NCBI RefSeq assembly: GCF_013626205.1
Contig: NZ_QHJE01000001.1
Location: 1,364,001-1,428,000 of the forward strand
Origin: Hyphomicrobium methylovorum
GTDB lineage: Bacteria; Pseudomonadota; Alphaproteobacteria; Rhizobiales; Hyphomicrobiaceae
Length of the DNA stretch: 64,000 nucleotides
Reading direction: 5' to 3'
Shown here one piece after another: positions 16,437-25,047 of the stretch. Every line of letters begins with the position of its first letter. Within the stretch, counting starts at the first letter, position 1. Below the pieces are notes generated by a model. It was given only the letters and a program-made list of their open reading frames with translations, did not search any database and was not told where the DNA came from. The translations under genes were made by a program, and so were the position numbers.

Positions 16437-17725
16437 CGCGGCCGCTCACGAATGAGGATCTCGATGCGTCGGTTTTGCGCCGCACTGGTATCGGACGGAA
16501 TCTTTGGATCGCGGTCGGCGCGCCCCTCGATGGCAACAAATCGCGATTCGGCGATGCCGCCGCGAACAAGCATGTGATGGGCCATCTGCGCGCGCGCCGC
16601 GGAAAGTCTCCAGTTGTCGTAGTTGCCGTTGCGATAGGCACGGTCATCCGTATGACCTCGGACAACGATATCGCCCTTTTTCTCTTTCAGAACTTCGCCG
16701 ATCTTATCCATCACGATGACCAGCTCCGGACGTGGCTTGGCGGAACCGACCTCGAACATGCCGAACTTCGCGTCGTCGAGCAGGCTGACAAGCAAGCCTT
16801 CCGATGTGGCCTTCACTTCGACGTTGGGCAGGTTATGCAAAACCTTGGAGATCGCGCTCGATATATCTTTGGCGACCTTCTTAGCTTCGCTCTCCTTATC
16901 GACTAATCCAGCTTTGTCCGCCGGGCCGGGCGCGAGCTGTTCCTTGACGGGATCGCGTTGCTTCACTCCGGGCGCTTCAGCGCCGGGCTTGGGCGCAGGT
17001 TTTGTCTCGACTGGCGCTGGAACGGCCGCGCGCAGGCTATCACTTGGAGGACGAACTGCGGCTTTCGAATCAACCGTAGCCGCTCCCTGCGGTGGCAGGG
17101 GATCTCCCGGATTTAGGTCTTCCGCCGAACGCCGTGCTGCATTCGATCTTTTGTCTTGAACAGTCCGATCGAACGGATCTCGTGCTTGGGCCTCCGGAGG
17201 GCTCTCGGCTTCCAAAAGCAGATCTGCCTTCGCCTTATCGGCGAGGCTGTTCAAAAGAGTGCCGGGATCATCAAAAAGAGCGTCTTCCTTCCGCGCTTCT
17301 TCGATCTTGCCTCCGGCCTCACCGCTCGCCTTCTGTGCCTTCGCGCCCTCGGCCGAGTTTGGGCTCGGTTTCGACGAGCTTTCACTGGGGCCCTTCGGAA
17401 TATCCTTGCCCGGATGCGGCGCGCCCGTCTTGTCCTTCTGGTCGCGCGTCTGCCTCACTTCCATTTCGTTTGTGTCTTCGAGGCCCTTCGGCACCTCGGT
17501 GCGATCGGTCAGACGCATCGGGTTGAAGTACGCCGCGACCTGAACGATCGTCTTCTTGTCAGCGGCATTTACGAGCCACATCACCAAAAAGAACGCCATC
17601 ATCGCGGTCATGAAGTCAGCGTAGGCAATCTTCCAGACGCCGCCGTGATGCGCTTCTTCCGTCTGTCGCCGCCGACGAACGATCACCAATGGCTGTGAGG
17701 AAACGTCTTCCTGTCCGTCGCTCAT
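16433..17725 (-). CDS. motB: MotB, flagellar stator protein
   Basis: The 430 residues comprise a basic N-terminal tail, one membrane helix (IAYADFMTAMMAFFLVMWLV) with the proton-binding Asp at residue 37, and a C-terminal OmpA-type peptidoglycan-binding domain (VVRGHTDDRAYRNG, LSAARAQMAHHML, NRRIEILI). The Lys/Pro/Ala-rich linker between them is about 200 residues, much longer than in enterobacterial MotB; this is common where MotC is present. motA is about 14 kb away at the other end of the flagellar run. It overlaps fliH and motC by 4 nt each. Confidence 0.94.
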   Translation of the reverse strand: MSDGQEDVSSQPLVIVRRRRQTEEAHHGGVWKIAYADFMTAMMAFFLVMWLVNAADKKTIVQVAAYFNPMRLTDRTEVPKGLEDTNEMEVRQTRDQKDKTGAPHPGKDIPKGPSESSSKPSPNSAEGAKAQKASGEAGGKIEEARKEDALFDDPGTLLNSLADKAKADLLLEAESPPEAQARDPFDRTVQDKRSNAARRSAEDLNPGDPLPPQGAATVDSKAAVRPPSDSLRAAVPAPVETKPAPKPGAEAPGVKQRDPVKEQLAPGPADKAGLVDKESEAKKVAKDISSAISKVLHNLPNVEVKATSEGLLVSLLDDAKFGMFEVGSAKPRPELVIVMDKIGEVLKEKKGDIVVRGHTDDRAYRNGNYDNWRLSAARAQMAHHMLVRGGIAESRFVAIEGRADRDPKIPSDTSAAQNRRIEILIRERPR

Positions 17726-18312
17726 TCGGCCGCCGCCTCCAGCTCACTGATCCATACGGACAGGTTCGCTTCGATTTGCGTATCTTCGATATGCGCGCGG
17801 ATATCGGCTGTCTGGCTTTCGGAATATTCGATCTGCAGCCCCGTATTCGGAAGGCGGTCCCGAAGGTGCGCAACGATAGTGGGCGGCGCTTCGATGTGGA
17901 CCTTGGCGCCTTCGGACAGTGCGCGAACGATCGCCTTTTCGAGGTCTTCAATCGCGCGCGCGCGAAGGCGTTCGACGAGCCATGGCTGCAACAGATTTGC
18001 GACCCGCTCTTCAATCGCGCGTTCGATCATTTTTACGGCGCCGTCGAAACGATCCGCGAGCGCGTCCGCATAGTCACGTTGCAGGCCTTCGCGTTGCTGC
18101 GCGAGCATTTCGAGGTGACGCGTTTCGAGTTCCGCCAGCCGCAATTCGCAATCGGCTTCCGCTTCTACTCTGCCCGCAGCCAGACCAAGCTGAAATCCAG
18201 TGTTGTGCGCTTCGCTCAATTTCTCCCCGTGATCGGGCAGAGCGAAACCGCCACCCCGGTCGATATCGGCAAGCAATGGAAACGCCCGGCTATGTCGCTG
18301 GCGCCCTATCAT
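17722..18312 (-). CDS. fliH: FliH-like flagellar export ATPase regulator
   Basis: This 196-residue protein is Glu/Arg-rich, with a long central helical region (LRLAELETRHLEMLAQQREG and beyond) and a C-terminal domain typical of FliH/HrpE stator-like proteins. FliH binds FliI and holds the export ATPase at the base of the flagellum. It overlaps fliF and motB by 4 nt. Sequence identity in this family is always low, so the call rests on composition, length and position after fliF. Confidence 0.7.
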   Translation of the reverse strand: MIGRQRHSRAFPLLADIDRGGGFALPDHGEKLSEAHNTGFQLGLAAGRVEAEADCELRLAELETRHLEMLAQQREGLQRDYADALADRFDGAVKMIERAIEERVANLLQPWLVERLRARAIEDLEKAIVRALSEGAKVHIEAPPTIVAHLRDRLPNTGLQIEYSESQTADIRAHIEDTQIEANLSVWISELEAAAE

Positions 18313-19982
18313 CCGTTTTTGACCCAGTGTTTCATCACTGCGGTCGCTTGCTCTTCGTCGCGCGCAATGATCGCGCCGAGCTTCTCAACTGGACCGAACG
18401 AGATCTGGCGTCCGAACGATAAGCCGCCGCCGGAAAAATCCGAGCCCATGTTGTCGGCCGTATCAAACGGATTGGCGCCCGGCTCAAGCAGCGCCGACGC
18501 CATTTCCGGCGTGTCGAGCGGCGCCGGACCTTGCGTCGATGGAGCGCCCAGCGCCGTGACCGACTCGGACTGCAGCGCCGTTGGCCCGGAACTCGATATG
18601 AGAGCGCGCATCGCGGGCTTGAATCCCGCCATCACAACGATTGCCGCAACCAAGAGAATGGTGAGGGACTTCATGCCTGTTGCAGCGAGGCCCATCAGCA
18701 TAACGGTCCAGTCGCTTCCACCAGAACCAGGCTCCGTACCGAACGGGGAGGCTGCAAACTCCAGCGCCGAAACGCTAATGCGATCACCGCGCTTGGTATC
18801 GAGACCTGCAGCCGACAGCGCAACACGCTCAATTTCGGCAACCTGCTTGTCGAAATCTGCGGCTTTGGCTTCCGGACCAAGGACTTCGGAAAGGCGCTTC
18901 TTGTTCACGACAACCGCGACGGAGATGTTGTCGACCTTGTAGCCCTCGCTCGTGGTCGATGCCGACTTTGAGCTGATTTCGTAGTTTGTAGTTTCTTCTT
19001 TTCTATCTTGCGCGCGCTTGTTCTCTTTGCCGACAGGTGCCGCGCCTGGAATATTCTGTTCGACGGTGACTTCAGATTTTGCCGAACCGTCGGACGAGCT
19101 TTGCGCTTCCTTGACGACGCGCGTTGATCTTTCGACCTTGGTTTCCGGGTCGAACTTCGTTTCGTTCGTCTGGTGCTTATCGAGATTCAGTCGCGCGATG
19201 GCGCTGACTTCAAAGTTGTCGATGCCAAGGTAAGGCGAGAGAGCGCGCTTCACGCTGTCCTGCACCTGCTGGGAGACGGTGCGTTCGAGATCCAGCATTT
19301 GAACCGGCTTATCGCCGGTCGCAGATTTGCCCCCGCCGAGAAGTGTTCCGTCGGTGCCGATCACCTGAACTTCATCGGGGGTCATGTCGGGGATGGCGGA
19401 GGCCACTAGATGTTTGATTGCGGGCGCCGAGGCGGCGTCGCCTGAGATGTCGGTTCGGATGACAACAGACGCCGAGGGGGACTGCTTTTTGATTCGCAGG
19501 CCGTTCTGGTCCGGCAGAAAGAGGTGCACGCGCGCGGCGCGGATGCCTTTCAGATATTGGATCGTGCGTGCGAGTTCACCCTCAAGCGCGCGAACGCGGG
19601 TGACTTCCTGCATGAATGATGTGAGGCCGAGGGCGCCAAGCTTGTCGAAAAGCTCGTAACCGGAATTCGGGCTGCCCGGCAGACCCTTTTCGGCCAGCAA
19701 CGCCCGGGCTTGCCCGGCCTGCCCGGAGGCGACGCCAAGCTTGGTTCCGTCAAGGCTTGTTTCGAACGAAATTCCGGCTTCGCCGAGCACCTGGCCCATG
19801 CGGCTGATATCCGGCGGTGTCAGGCCGACGTAAAGCGTTTCGTAGTTCGAGCGCGAGGCAAAATAGCTGCCGACCGAGATGAGCGCAAACACGGAGAAGC
19901 CCGCGATTCCGAGCGCGATCAGGCGGCGCTGCCCCAGACCTTTGAGGCTGCTGATCAGATTTTCAAGCTGACGCCAATCCAT
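18309..19982 (-). CDS. fliF: FliF, flagellar MS-ring protein
   Basis: This 557-residue protein has an N-terminal membrane helix (LIALGIAGFSVFALISVGSY), periplasmic ring-building domains with YVGLTPPDISRMGQVL and RVHLFLPDQN, and a second helix near residue 435 (SLTILLVAAIVVMAGFKPAM). The C-terminal tail binds FliG. FliF builds the MS ring, the base on which the motor and export gate assemble. It follows the flagellin gene after a hairpin-rich 180-nt gap and overlaps fliH by 4 nt. Confidence 0.95.
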   Translation of the reverse strand: MDWRQLENLISSLKGLGQRRLIALGIAGFSVFALISVGSYFASRSNYETLYVGLTPPDISRMGQVLGEAGISFETSLDGTKLGVASGQAGQARALLAEKGLPGSPNSGYELFDKLGALGLTSFMQEVTRVRALEGELARTIQYLKGIRAARVHLFLPDQNGLRIKKQSPSASVVIRTDISGDAASAPAIKHLVASAIPDMTPDEVQVIGTDGTLLGGGKSATGDKPVQMLDLERTVSQQVQDSVKRALSPYLGIDNFEVSAIARLNLDKHQTNETKFDPETKVERSTRVVKEAQSSSDGSAKSEVTVEQNIPGAAPVGKENKRAQDRKEETTNYEISSKSASTTSEGYKVDNISVAVVVNKKRLSEVLGPEAKAADFDKQVAEIERVALSAAGLDTKRGDRISVSALEFAASPFGTEPGSGGSDWTVMLMGLAATGMKSLTILLVAAIVVMAGFKPAMRALISSSGPTALQSESVTALGAPSTQGPAPLDTPEMASALLEPGANPFDTADNMGSDFSGGGLSFGRQISFGPVEKLGAIIARDEEQATAVMKHWVKNG

Positions 19983-20040
19983 TGTTCGGACCTACCCGCA
20001 CGGTTCCGCGCCGACGGTAGAGAGCGAACCTTGTGTAAAG

Positions 20041-20104
20041 GTGACGGGCCGTTTCCGGGCTCACCTCTGCCGAAGCAGTGGGCAAGCACGGAACGACCCG
20101 TCAC
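20041..20104. repeat. 64-nt nested inverted repeat between flagellin and fliF
   Basis: GTGACGGG at 20041-20048 pairs perfectly with CCCGTCAC at 20097-20104. After one mismatch the stem continues CGT/ACG, then one bulged T, then TCCG/CGGA. At the exact centre lies a second perfect hairpin, CTGC-CGAA-GCAG (20067-20078). The structure is symmetric about 20072.5. It lies about 60 nt upstream of the fliF start and downstream of the flagellin stop, on the transcribed strand of both. No T-tract follows. It could limit read-through from flagellin into fliF or stabilise a flagellin mRNA end. Confidence 0.6.
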
Positions 20105-20130
20105 AAATGCCGATCAAGGAAAGGGCAGGG

Positions 20131-20154
20131 GGCTTGGCGCCGGAGCGCCAAACC
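20131..20154 (-). terminator. Hairpin just after the flagellin stop
   Basis: TTGGCGC and GCGCCAA form a perfect 7-bp stem with a CGGA loop, extended by GG/CC after one mismatch. It begins 9 nt past the flagellin stop codon. On the minus strand it is followed by a C-rich run rather than T residues, so it is an imperfect intrinsic terminator and may act together with the larger hairpin beyond it. Confidence 0.5.
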
Positions 20155-20162
20155 TCAATTCA

Positions 20163-21101
20163 TCAACCGCGGAAGAGCGAGAGGATGTTCTGGCTCGACT
20201 GGTTGGCGATGCTCAGCGCCTGGACGCCAAGCTGCTGCTTGACCTGAAGCGCCTGCAGTCTGGTCGATTCCTGGTTCATATCGGCGTCGACAAGCTGCGA
20301 TACGCCTGACGTGATGGCGTCCGACAGAGCGGAAACGAACGTGCTCTGCAGGTTGATGCGCTGCTGGTTGGCACCAAGGCCGGTCGCGGCCTTCGTCATC
20401 TCCTGGAACGCCGCGTCGGCGCCAGAGATGTAGCCCTTGAGGGTGTTGAGGTCAGTCGCGCTGTCGGTCAGCGTGCTGATGTCCATCGCGTAAACCGATG
20501 TGCCGGTGGAAGCGATTGCGCCCAGCGAGTTGCGAGTTGCATCGAGAATGCCGGCTGCCGATGCGCTCGAGTCGAACAGAACCGCATTTTTCGTGTCGAT
20601 GCTGATGTTGCCAACCTGCACGGCGCCCGAAGACGTACGCGTGAAGGAGGAAACGATCGACTTCGTTGCGTTGTAGCCCGTATTCGACGAGTCCACCGAG
20701 AGCCAGTTCTCGCCCGAGAAGCTCGCCGTATCGGAAACGCCCTTGAGCTGGTTCTGGAGTTCTTTGATTTCCGACTGGATCTTCGAGCGGTCGACGCCCG
20801 GAGTTGCAGCAGCCGTCAACTTCGTCTTGATCTGGCCGACGAGATCGATGGCGGTGTTCATCGCGGTGTAGGCGATGCTGACCGTGCTCTTGCCGAGGCC
20901 GAGCGCGTCCTGAACCGTCGAGAGCGCGTCGTTGTCCGAGCGCATCGTCGTTGCGATCGACCAGTAAGCGGCGTTGTCTTCTGCAGTTGCGACGCGGAGG
21001 CCGGTCGAGATGCGGTTCTGCGTCGTCAGCATCGACTTCGAGGTCTGCTGAAGCGACTGCAGTGCAGTCATCGCGGCGGTATTCGTGTTAATGCTATTCA
21101 T
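20163..21101 (-). CDS. fliC: Flagellin
   Basis: The protein is 312 residues from the start chosen here. It opens MNSINTNTAAMTALQSLQQT and has the conserved ISTGLRVATAEDNAAYWSIA block. It ends VKQQLGVQALSIANQSSQNI and LSLFRG, the paired D0/D1 helices of flagellins; the middle is short, so the surface domains are reduced. An ATG two codons upstream (21107) is an equal alternative: AAGGA lies 8 nt before it and AAGGG 8 nt before the one used. This is the only flagellin in the window. FlbT, its expected mRNA regulator, is encoded at 6258-6677. Confidence 0.94.
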   Translation of the reverse strand: MNSINTNTAAMTALQSLQQTSKSMLTTQNRISTGLRVATAEDNAAYWSIATTMRSDNDALSTVQDALGLGKSTVSIAYTAMNTAIDLVGQIKTKLTAAATPGVDRSKIQSEIKELQNQLKGVSDTASFSGENWLSVDSSNTGYNATKSIVSSFTRTSSGAVQVGNISIDTKNAVLFDSSASAAGILDATRNSLGAIASTGTSVYAMDISTLTDSATDLNTLKGYISGADAAFQEMTKAATGLGANQQRINLQSTFVSALSDAITSGVSQLVDADMNQESTRLQALQVKQQLGVQALSIANQSSQNILSLFRG

Positions 21102-21107
21102 GCCCAT

Positions 21108-21333
21108 GTCCCTTGTCCTTCTACTCGGCACTAGATGCGCAATGCTGGGGACATGCCGGGTTTTTTCCGGCCTGGCAGATCGGCTTCATGCCTGTGGCGC
21201 TTGCGAGCGGCCACTCTGTCATGCTCGAAGCAATAGCCGAGAGTTCTTTCCTAATCGTTACTTTTGCAGGAATTGATTGAAAGTATGCGCGTGCTCTGAC
21301 GAAGCGCTGCCGAAGCCGTAAGTGTACGGATTT
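21108..21333 (-). promoter_or_regulatory. Flagellin upstream region and mRNA leader
   Basis: About 225 nt without a gene separate fliP from flagellin. The minus strand carries CCGG-AAAAAAC-CCGG near 21155-21171, a short hairpin within the probable leader, and two purine-rich ribosome sites. FlbT regulates through this kind of leader in Caulobacter. A sigma54-like GG-N10-GC spacing occurs, but its flanks do not match consensus, so the promoter class is not assigned. Confidence 0.35.
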
Positions 21334-22077
21334 TCAGATAAAAGACTTGACGAGCGCGCCGACGAGAAGGCTCCAGCCGTCCACCAGAACAAAGAACAAA
21401 ATCTTAAGTGGCAGCGATACCACAGTGGGCGGCATCATCATCATGCCCATCGACGTCATGATCGTTGCCACTACAAGATCGATGACCAGGAACGGGAGCG
21501 TAACAAGAAAGCCGATCTCGAAACCGCGGCGCAGCTCGGACACCATGAACGCCGGAATAAGAACGCGCAGATCATCGGGTCCGATGGTTTCGGCCTGCCC
21601 AAAGCGTTCGACGGCCATCGACTGAAAAATCGCGAGGTCTTTGTCGCGGACATTGGCCCGCATGAAAACGCGGAAGGGCTCAGTCGTTCGGGTGAACCCT
21701 TCCTGCTGGCTGATTTGGTTTTCGACCATCGGCTTGACGCCATTGTCCCAGGCGCTCTGGAACGTCGGCGCCATGACAAACATGGTCATAAACAGCGCCA
21801 AGCTGACGAGGATGAGATTGTTCGGCGTTGTCTGCAGGCCCAGTCCGGCACGCAGGAACGAGAGTGCGATCAGGAAACGCGCGAACGACGTGACCATAAT
21901 CAGCAGGCCGGGGGCGACCGATAAAACGGTCATCACCACGAGCAACTGAACGATACGCCCGGAGACGGTGGCGTCTCCCGCTGGGAAGAGTGATTCGAGA
22001 TTTATCTGCTGGGCGACCGCCGTGGTCGAGGTGAGCAAGAGCGCGGTGAAAACCGCCATAACCAGGCGCAACATCAT
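21334..22077 (-). CDS. fliP: FliP, flagellar export gate protein
   Basis: This 247-residue membrane protein has a signal peptide (MLRLVMAVFTALLLTSTTAV) and then the FliP blocks SFARFLIALSFLRAGLGLQT, LILVSLALFMTMFVM, and MMMMPPTVVSLPLKILFFVL. FliP forms most of the export gate pore with FliQ and FliR. The start overlaps the fliL stop by 4 nt. It is the last gene of the flgB-to-fliP run before flagellin. Confidence 0.96.
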   Translation of the reverse strand: MMLRLVMAVFTALLLTSTTAVAQQINLESLFPAGDATVSGRIVQLLVVMTVLSVAPGLLIMVTSFARFLIALSFLRAGLGLQTTPNNLILVSLALFMTMFVMAPTFQSAWDNGVKPMVENQISQQEGFTRTTEPFRVFMRANVRDKDLAIFQSMAVERFGQAETIGPDDLRVLIPAFMVSELRRGFEIGFLVTLPFLVIDLVVATIMTSMGMMMMPPTVVSLPLKILFFVLVDGWSLLVGALVKSFI

Positions 22078-22586
22078 TCGATGACAAGCCCGCCGATCAG
22101 CAATCCGAGAATTGCGCCTCGTCCTCGGATCTTGGCGCGATCGTCAAGTTGTTCGCGCAGATTCTGGAACCCTCGTACGCCCTGGATGTCACTGACGTTC
22201 AGGCCTTTAAGATAGCCAATGACGTCTTCTCTGACTTCACCCTTCAGCGGGCCCGACCCCGATGTGCCGTGCACAGCGACGATGGAGACGTCCAGGCGAA
22301 CCCTGGTTTTCGGCTCGCCTTTAAGATCTACGAGGATCGAGGGAATCGCGATTTCCTGCGCGTCATTCGGAAAGCGGCCAGTTACCGGCTGGGCTTTGTC
22401 TTTGCTTTCCTCGATCGGGGTGTGGATCTCCTTTGCCGGCGCTGCGTCCGGCACCGCGAAGTAACCGAACGCCACTCCGCTACCCGCACCCAGGACGATT
22501 GCCGCGATCATCCCCTTGATCACGCTACCGCCCTCGGCTGCTGGTGCCGGGATCGTCTCGTCTTGTTTTACCAGCGCCTGGGCCAC
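22074..22586 (-). CDS. fliL: FliL, basal-body-associated stator protein
   Basis: This 170-residue protein has a short cytosolic N-terminus, one membrane helix (MIAAIVLGAGSGVAFGYF, about 26-43) and a periplasmic domain ending NLREQLDDRAKIRGRG-type sequence. FliL surrounds MotB and supports stator function. It lies 16 nt after flgH and overlaps fliP by 4 nt. Length and order (flgH-fliL-fliP) fit Rhizobiales. Confidence 0.9.
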   Translation of the reverse strand: MAQALVKQDETIPAPAAEGGSVIKGMIAAIVLGAGSGVAFGYFAVPDAAPAKEIHTPIEESKDKAQPVTGRFPNDAQEIAIPSILVDLKGEPKTRVRLDVSIVAVHGTSGSGPLKGEVREDVIGYLKGLNVSDIQGVRGFQNLREQLDDRAKIRGRGAILGLLIGGLVIE

Positions 22587-22602
22587 GTTTCCTCCGATGA
22601 GC

Positions 22603-23343
22603 CTAGAACGGAGAAACCATGTCGAGAATTTGCTGTCCGTACGCGGGCTGCTGAACCTCCATTACCCGGCCGCGTCCGCCATAGGAGACCCGCGCTTCGG
22701 CGATCTTGTCATAGGAAATCGTATTGTCGGTCGAGATATCGCGCGGACGAATGACACCGGCGACGCTCAAGACGCGAACTTCAAAGTTGACGCGAACTTC
22801 CTGCGTGCCGCTGATTACGAGATTGCCGTTCGGCAGCACTTCGCTCACGACAGCCGCGACCAGCAAGTTGATGCTTTCGGAGCGTGCGATCCCTCCTTTT
22901 GCATCGGTGGACGTGGAGCGATCCAGGTTGCCTTTGATTTTGCCGGAGCCCGTGATAGCCGGACCTCCGAATGCGAGATTATAATCCAGTGCCGTGCCCA
23001 AGGCGACGTTCGCATCGCGCGATCGATTGAGCGAGTTGTTGAACGACGCCTTATCCTTGATTTGAATATTGACCGTTACGACGTCGCCAATCCGGAATGC
23101 GCGGGCGTCACGAAAAAGGTCCGCGCCGGAATCGCGCCACGTCGAATTTCCGGCATGAATGGAGGCGGTCGCCACGGGCAGATCGAGATTCGAAACACGA
23201 TTGGGCGTGAGGCCGGTTCCCACCGGACTGAGTGCAGGCTCGCGGCCGATCTCGCGTATTTGATCCATCGCGCACGCTGGCAACAGCAGCGCGAGAGAAG
23301 CGCAGGCCAGCGACGTCCAGCGTGCTCTATTGCCGGTTCGCAC
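22603..23343 (-). CDS. flgH: FlgH, L-ring lipoprotein
   Basis: The 246 residues start with a lipoprotein signal ending LLLPAC, with the lipidated Cys at about residue 24. Conserved FlgH blocks follow: FRDARAFRIGDVVTVNIQIK, VVSEVLPNGNLVISG, and the C-terminal GRGRVMEVQQPAYGQQILDM. FlgH forms the outer-membrane L ring around the distal rod. Its 5' end overlaps the motE 3' end by 17 nt. Confidence 0.96.
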   Translation of the reverse strand: MRTGNRARWTSLACASLALLLPACAMDQIREIGREPALSPVGTGLTPNRVSNLDLPVATASIHAGNSTWRDSGADLFRDARAFRIGDVVTVNIQIKDKASFNNSLNRSRDANVALGTALDYNLAFGGPAITGSGKIKGNLDRSTSTDAKGGIARSESINLLVAAVVSEVLPNGNLVISGTQEVRVNFEVRVLSVAGVIRPRDISTDNTISYDKIAEARVSYGGRGRVMEVQQPAYGQQILDMVSPF

Positions 23344-23944
23344 GGGACTGGACCTCCGGCTTCATTGAGATTGCTCCGGCGTTGGCGATGATCGCCGTCA
23401 GTCGTGCGGCTTTCGTCGCGTCCATCTCTCCGAGAATCAGGCTGTTCACTTTCGGCGAAAGCTTCGAGACGATGGCGGCCGAGGTCAGTTCATCCATCGC
23501 GAGCAATTGGTTCGCGGCGGCATCCGGCTTCATCTTGCTGTAGATTTCGATGAGCGTATCGGCTGCGTGTGCGGTAAAGTCCTCGCGTTTTTTCATCCAG
23601 CTTTTCAGCTCTTCTGTTTTCGCTGCCAGAACCGCAACGCGTTCCTCGATACGGCGCTTGGCCATCTCAAGGTTTTCCGTTTGCTGGGCGATTTGCGCTG
23701 CCGCTGCAGCGTCTACGATGCTGGAGCAATATTGTTCGGCGGGCGTCAGGCGAGCAGGCGCAGTAGGCGGCAAGGGCAGAGCATTGGCGGCGGCGTCGCC
23801 TTCGTCAGCCTTCTTTGCTGCGCCGTCGACTGCGGCATTGGCCAGTACGATCTGGCGCGATGTGGAGCGTGCCTCATCAGCATTCGCCGTCACGCAGCCG
23901 AGCAGAGCGATCCCGCCACAAAGAATCGCGGTGGCCCTCATCAT
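23327..23944 (-). CDS. motE: MotE, periplasmic chaperone for MotC
   Basis: This 205-residue exported protein has a signal peptide ending around residue 22 (VTANA-DE), a Pro/Ala linker, a coiled-coil stretch (LEMAKRRIEERVAVLAAKTE) and a C-terminal helical domain (EIYSKMKPDAAANQLLAMDE). The last part resembles the MgtE N-terminal domain fold used in MotE proteins. In Sinorhizobium MotE stabilises and folds MotC. The order flgI-motE-flgH is the rhizobial one. It overlaps flgI by 4 nt and flgH by 17 nt. Confidence 0.87.
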   Translation of the reverse strand: MMRATAILCGGIALLGCVTANADEARSTSRQIVLANAAVDGAAKKADEGDAAANALPLPPTAPARLTPAEQYCSSIVDAAAAAQIAQQTENLEMAKRRIEERVAVLAAKTEELKSWMKKREDFTAHAADTLIEIYSKMKPDAAANQLLAMDELTSAAIVSKLSPKVNSLILGEMDATKAARLTAIIANAGAISMKPEVQSRANRQ

Positions 23945-25047
23945 TGCACCACCAGTTCGGCTTGCAGCGCACCTGCCGTCTTCATAGCCTGCAGAATGGC
24001 GATGATGCCGATCGGCTTCAGTCCCATGCGATTGAGCGCCGTTACGAGCTCACGCAACTTCGTGCCGCGTACAATCTCGACGTTCCCGCCTGCTTCGGTC
24101 ACATCGACATAAGTTTCCGGCACGACGACTGTTTCGCCGCGATCAGCAAACGGCGCGGGCTGCGAAACTTGCGGCATCTCCGTCACGCGGACGGTGATGC
24201 TTCCATGCGCAACAGCAACGGTCGAAATGCGAACATCGGCGCCAATGACGATCGTTCCAGTGCGTTCGTCAATCACGACGCGTGCCGTCTGATCGGGGTC
24301 GACCATCAGTTCGCCGATCTCGGCATACAAACGCGGTGTCGACATTCCGTTCGGCTTGCGCAGCGATATGCTTTGAAAATCTTTTGCAGCCGCGAGTTTC
24401 CGACCAAAGTGTTCTTCGCCGTAGGTGTTGATGGCGTCCATCACGCGGACTGCGGTCGCGAAGTCCGGATTGCGGAGAACGAGTTCGAGCGGATCGCCTT
24501 CGTCCAATCCTCCCGGCGCGTCTTTCTCGATGATCGCGCCGTTCGGAATACGTCCGCGCGTTGGAATGCCGGACGTCACCGTTTCCGCCGCGCCCTTCGC
24601 GAGAAATCCAGAGATTGTAATCTGACCTTGCGCAGCCGCGTAAATCGTCTGATCGGCACCCATCAGCGACGTCATGACGAGCGAGCCGCCCGCGAGCGAC
24701 TTCGCGTCGCCGAGAGACGATACCGTGACGTCGAATCTCGTACCCTTGCGGCCGAACGCCGGAAGGTCCGCTGTGACCATGACGGCGGCGACGTTGCGCG
24801 TGCGCGGCTGATACTGAGAACCGCGAATATTCACGCCCATGCGATCGAGCATCGCTTGCACGGATTGCTGCGTGAACGGCGAATTACGCAGCGTATCGCC
24901 CGTTCCATTGAGTCCGACGACGAGGCCGTATCCGACCAACTGGTTGATGCGAATCCCGCGAACGTCGGTAATGTCCTTGATGCGCGTGGCTGCCGTCGCG
25001 ACGCTGGTCGCGAGCAGAAGCAACAACAGGGCGCAAATAGACCTCAT
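23941..25047 (-). CDS. flgI: FlgI, P-ring protein
   Basis: This 368-residue periplasmic protein begins with a signal peptide (MRSICALLLLLLATSVATA) and the signature IKDITDVRGIRINQLVGYGL, then VVGLNGTGDT and QSVQAMLDRMGV. The C-terminus keeps VVPETYVDVTEAGGNVEIV. FlgI assembles around the rod in the peptidoglycan layer, aided by FlgA encoded directly upstream. It overlaps flgA and motE by 4 nt each. Confidence 0.96.
   Translation of the reverse strand: MRSICALLLLLLATSVATAATRIKDITDVRGIRINQLVGYGLVVGLNGTGDTLRNSPFTQQSVQAMLDRMGVNIRGSQYQPRTRNVAAVMVTADLPAFGRKGTRFDVTVSSLGDAKSLAGGSLVMTSLMGADQTIYAAAQGQITISGFLAKGAAETVTSGIPTRGRIPNGAIIEKDAPGGLDEGDPLELVLRNPDFATAVRVMDAINTYGEEHFGRKLAAAKDFQSISLRKPNGMSTPRLYAEIGELMVDPDQTARVVIDERTGTIVIGADVRISTVAVAHGSITVRVTEMPQVSQPAPFADRGETVVVPETYVDVTEAGGNVEIVRGTKLRELVTALNRMGLKPIGIIAILQAMKTAGALQAELVVQ

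Noticed and set aside
17689-18942. 417-codon plus-strand frame
   Set aside because: Antisense to fliH and fliF. No ribosome site and no recognisable domain.
21108-21333. Sigma54 promoter for flagellin
   Set aside because: A GG-N10-GC spacing occurs on the minus strand, but the surrounding TGGCAC/TTGCA bases do not match.
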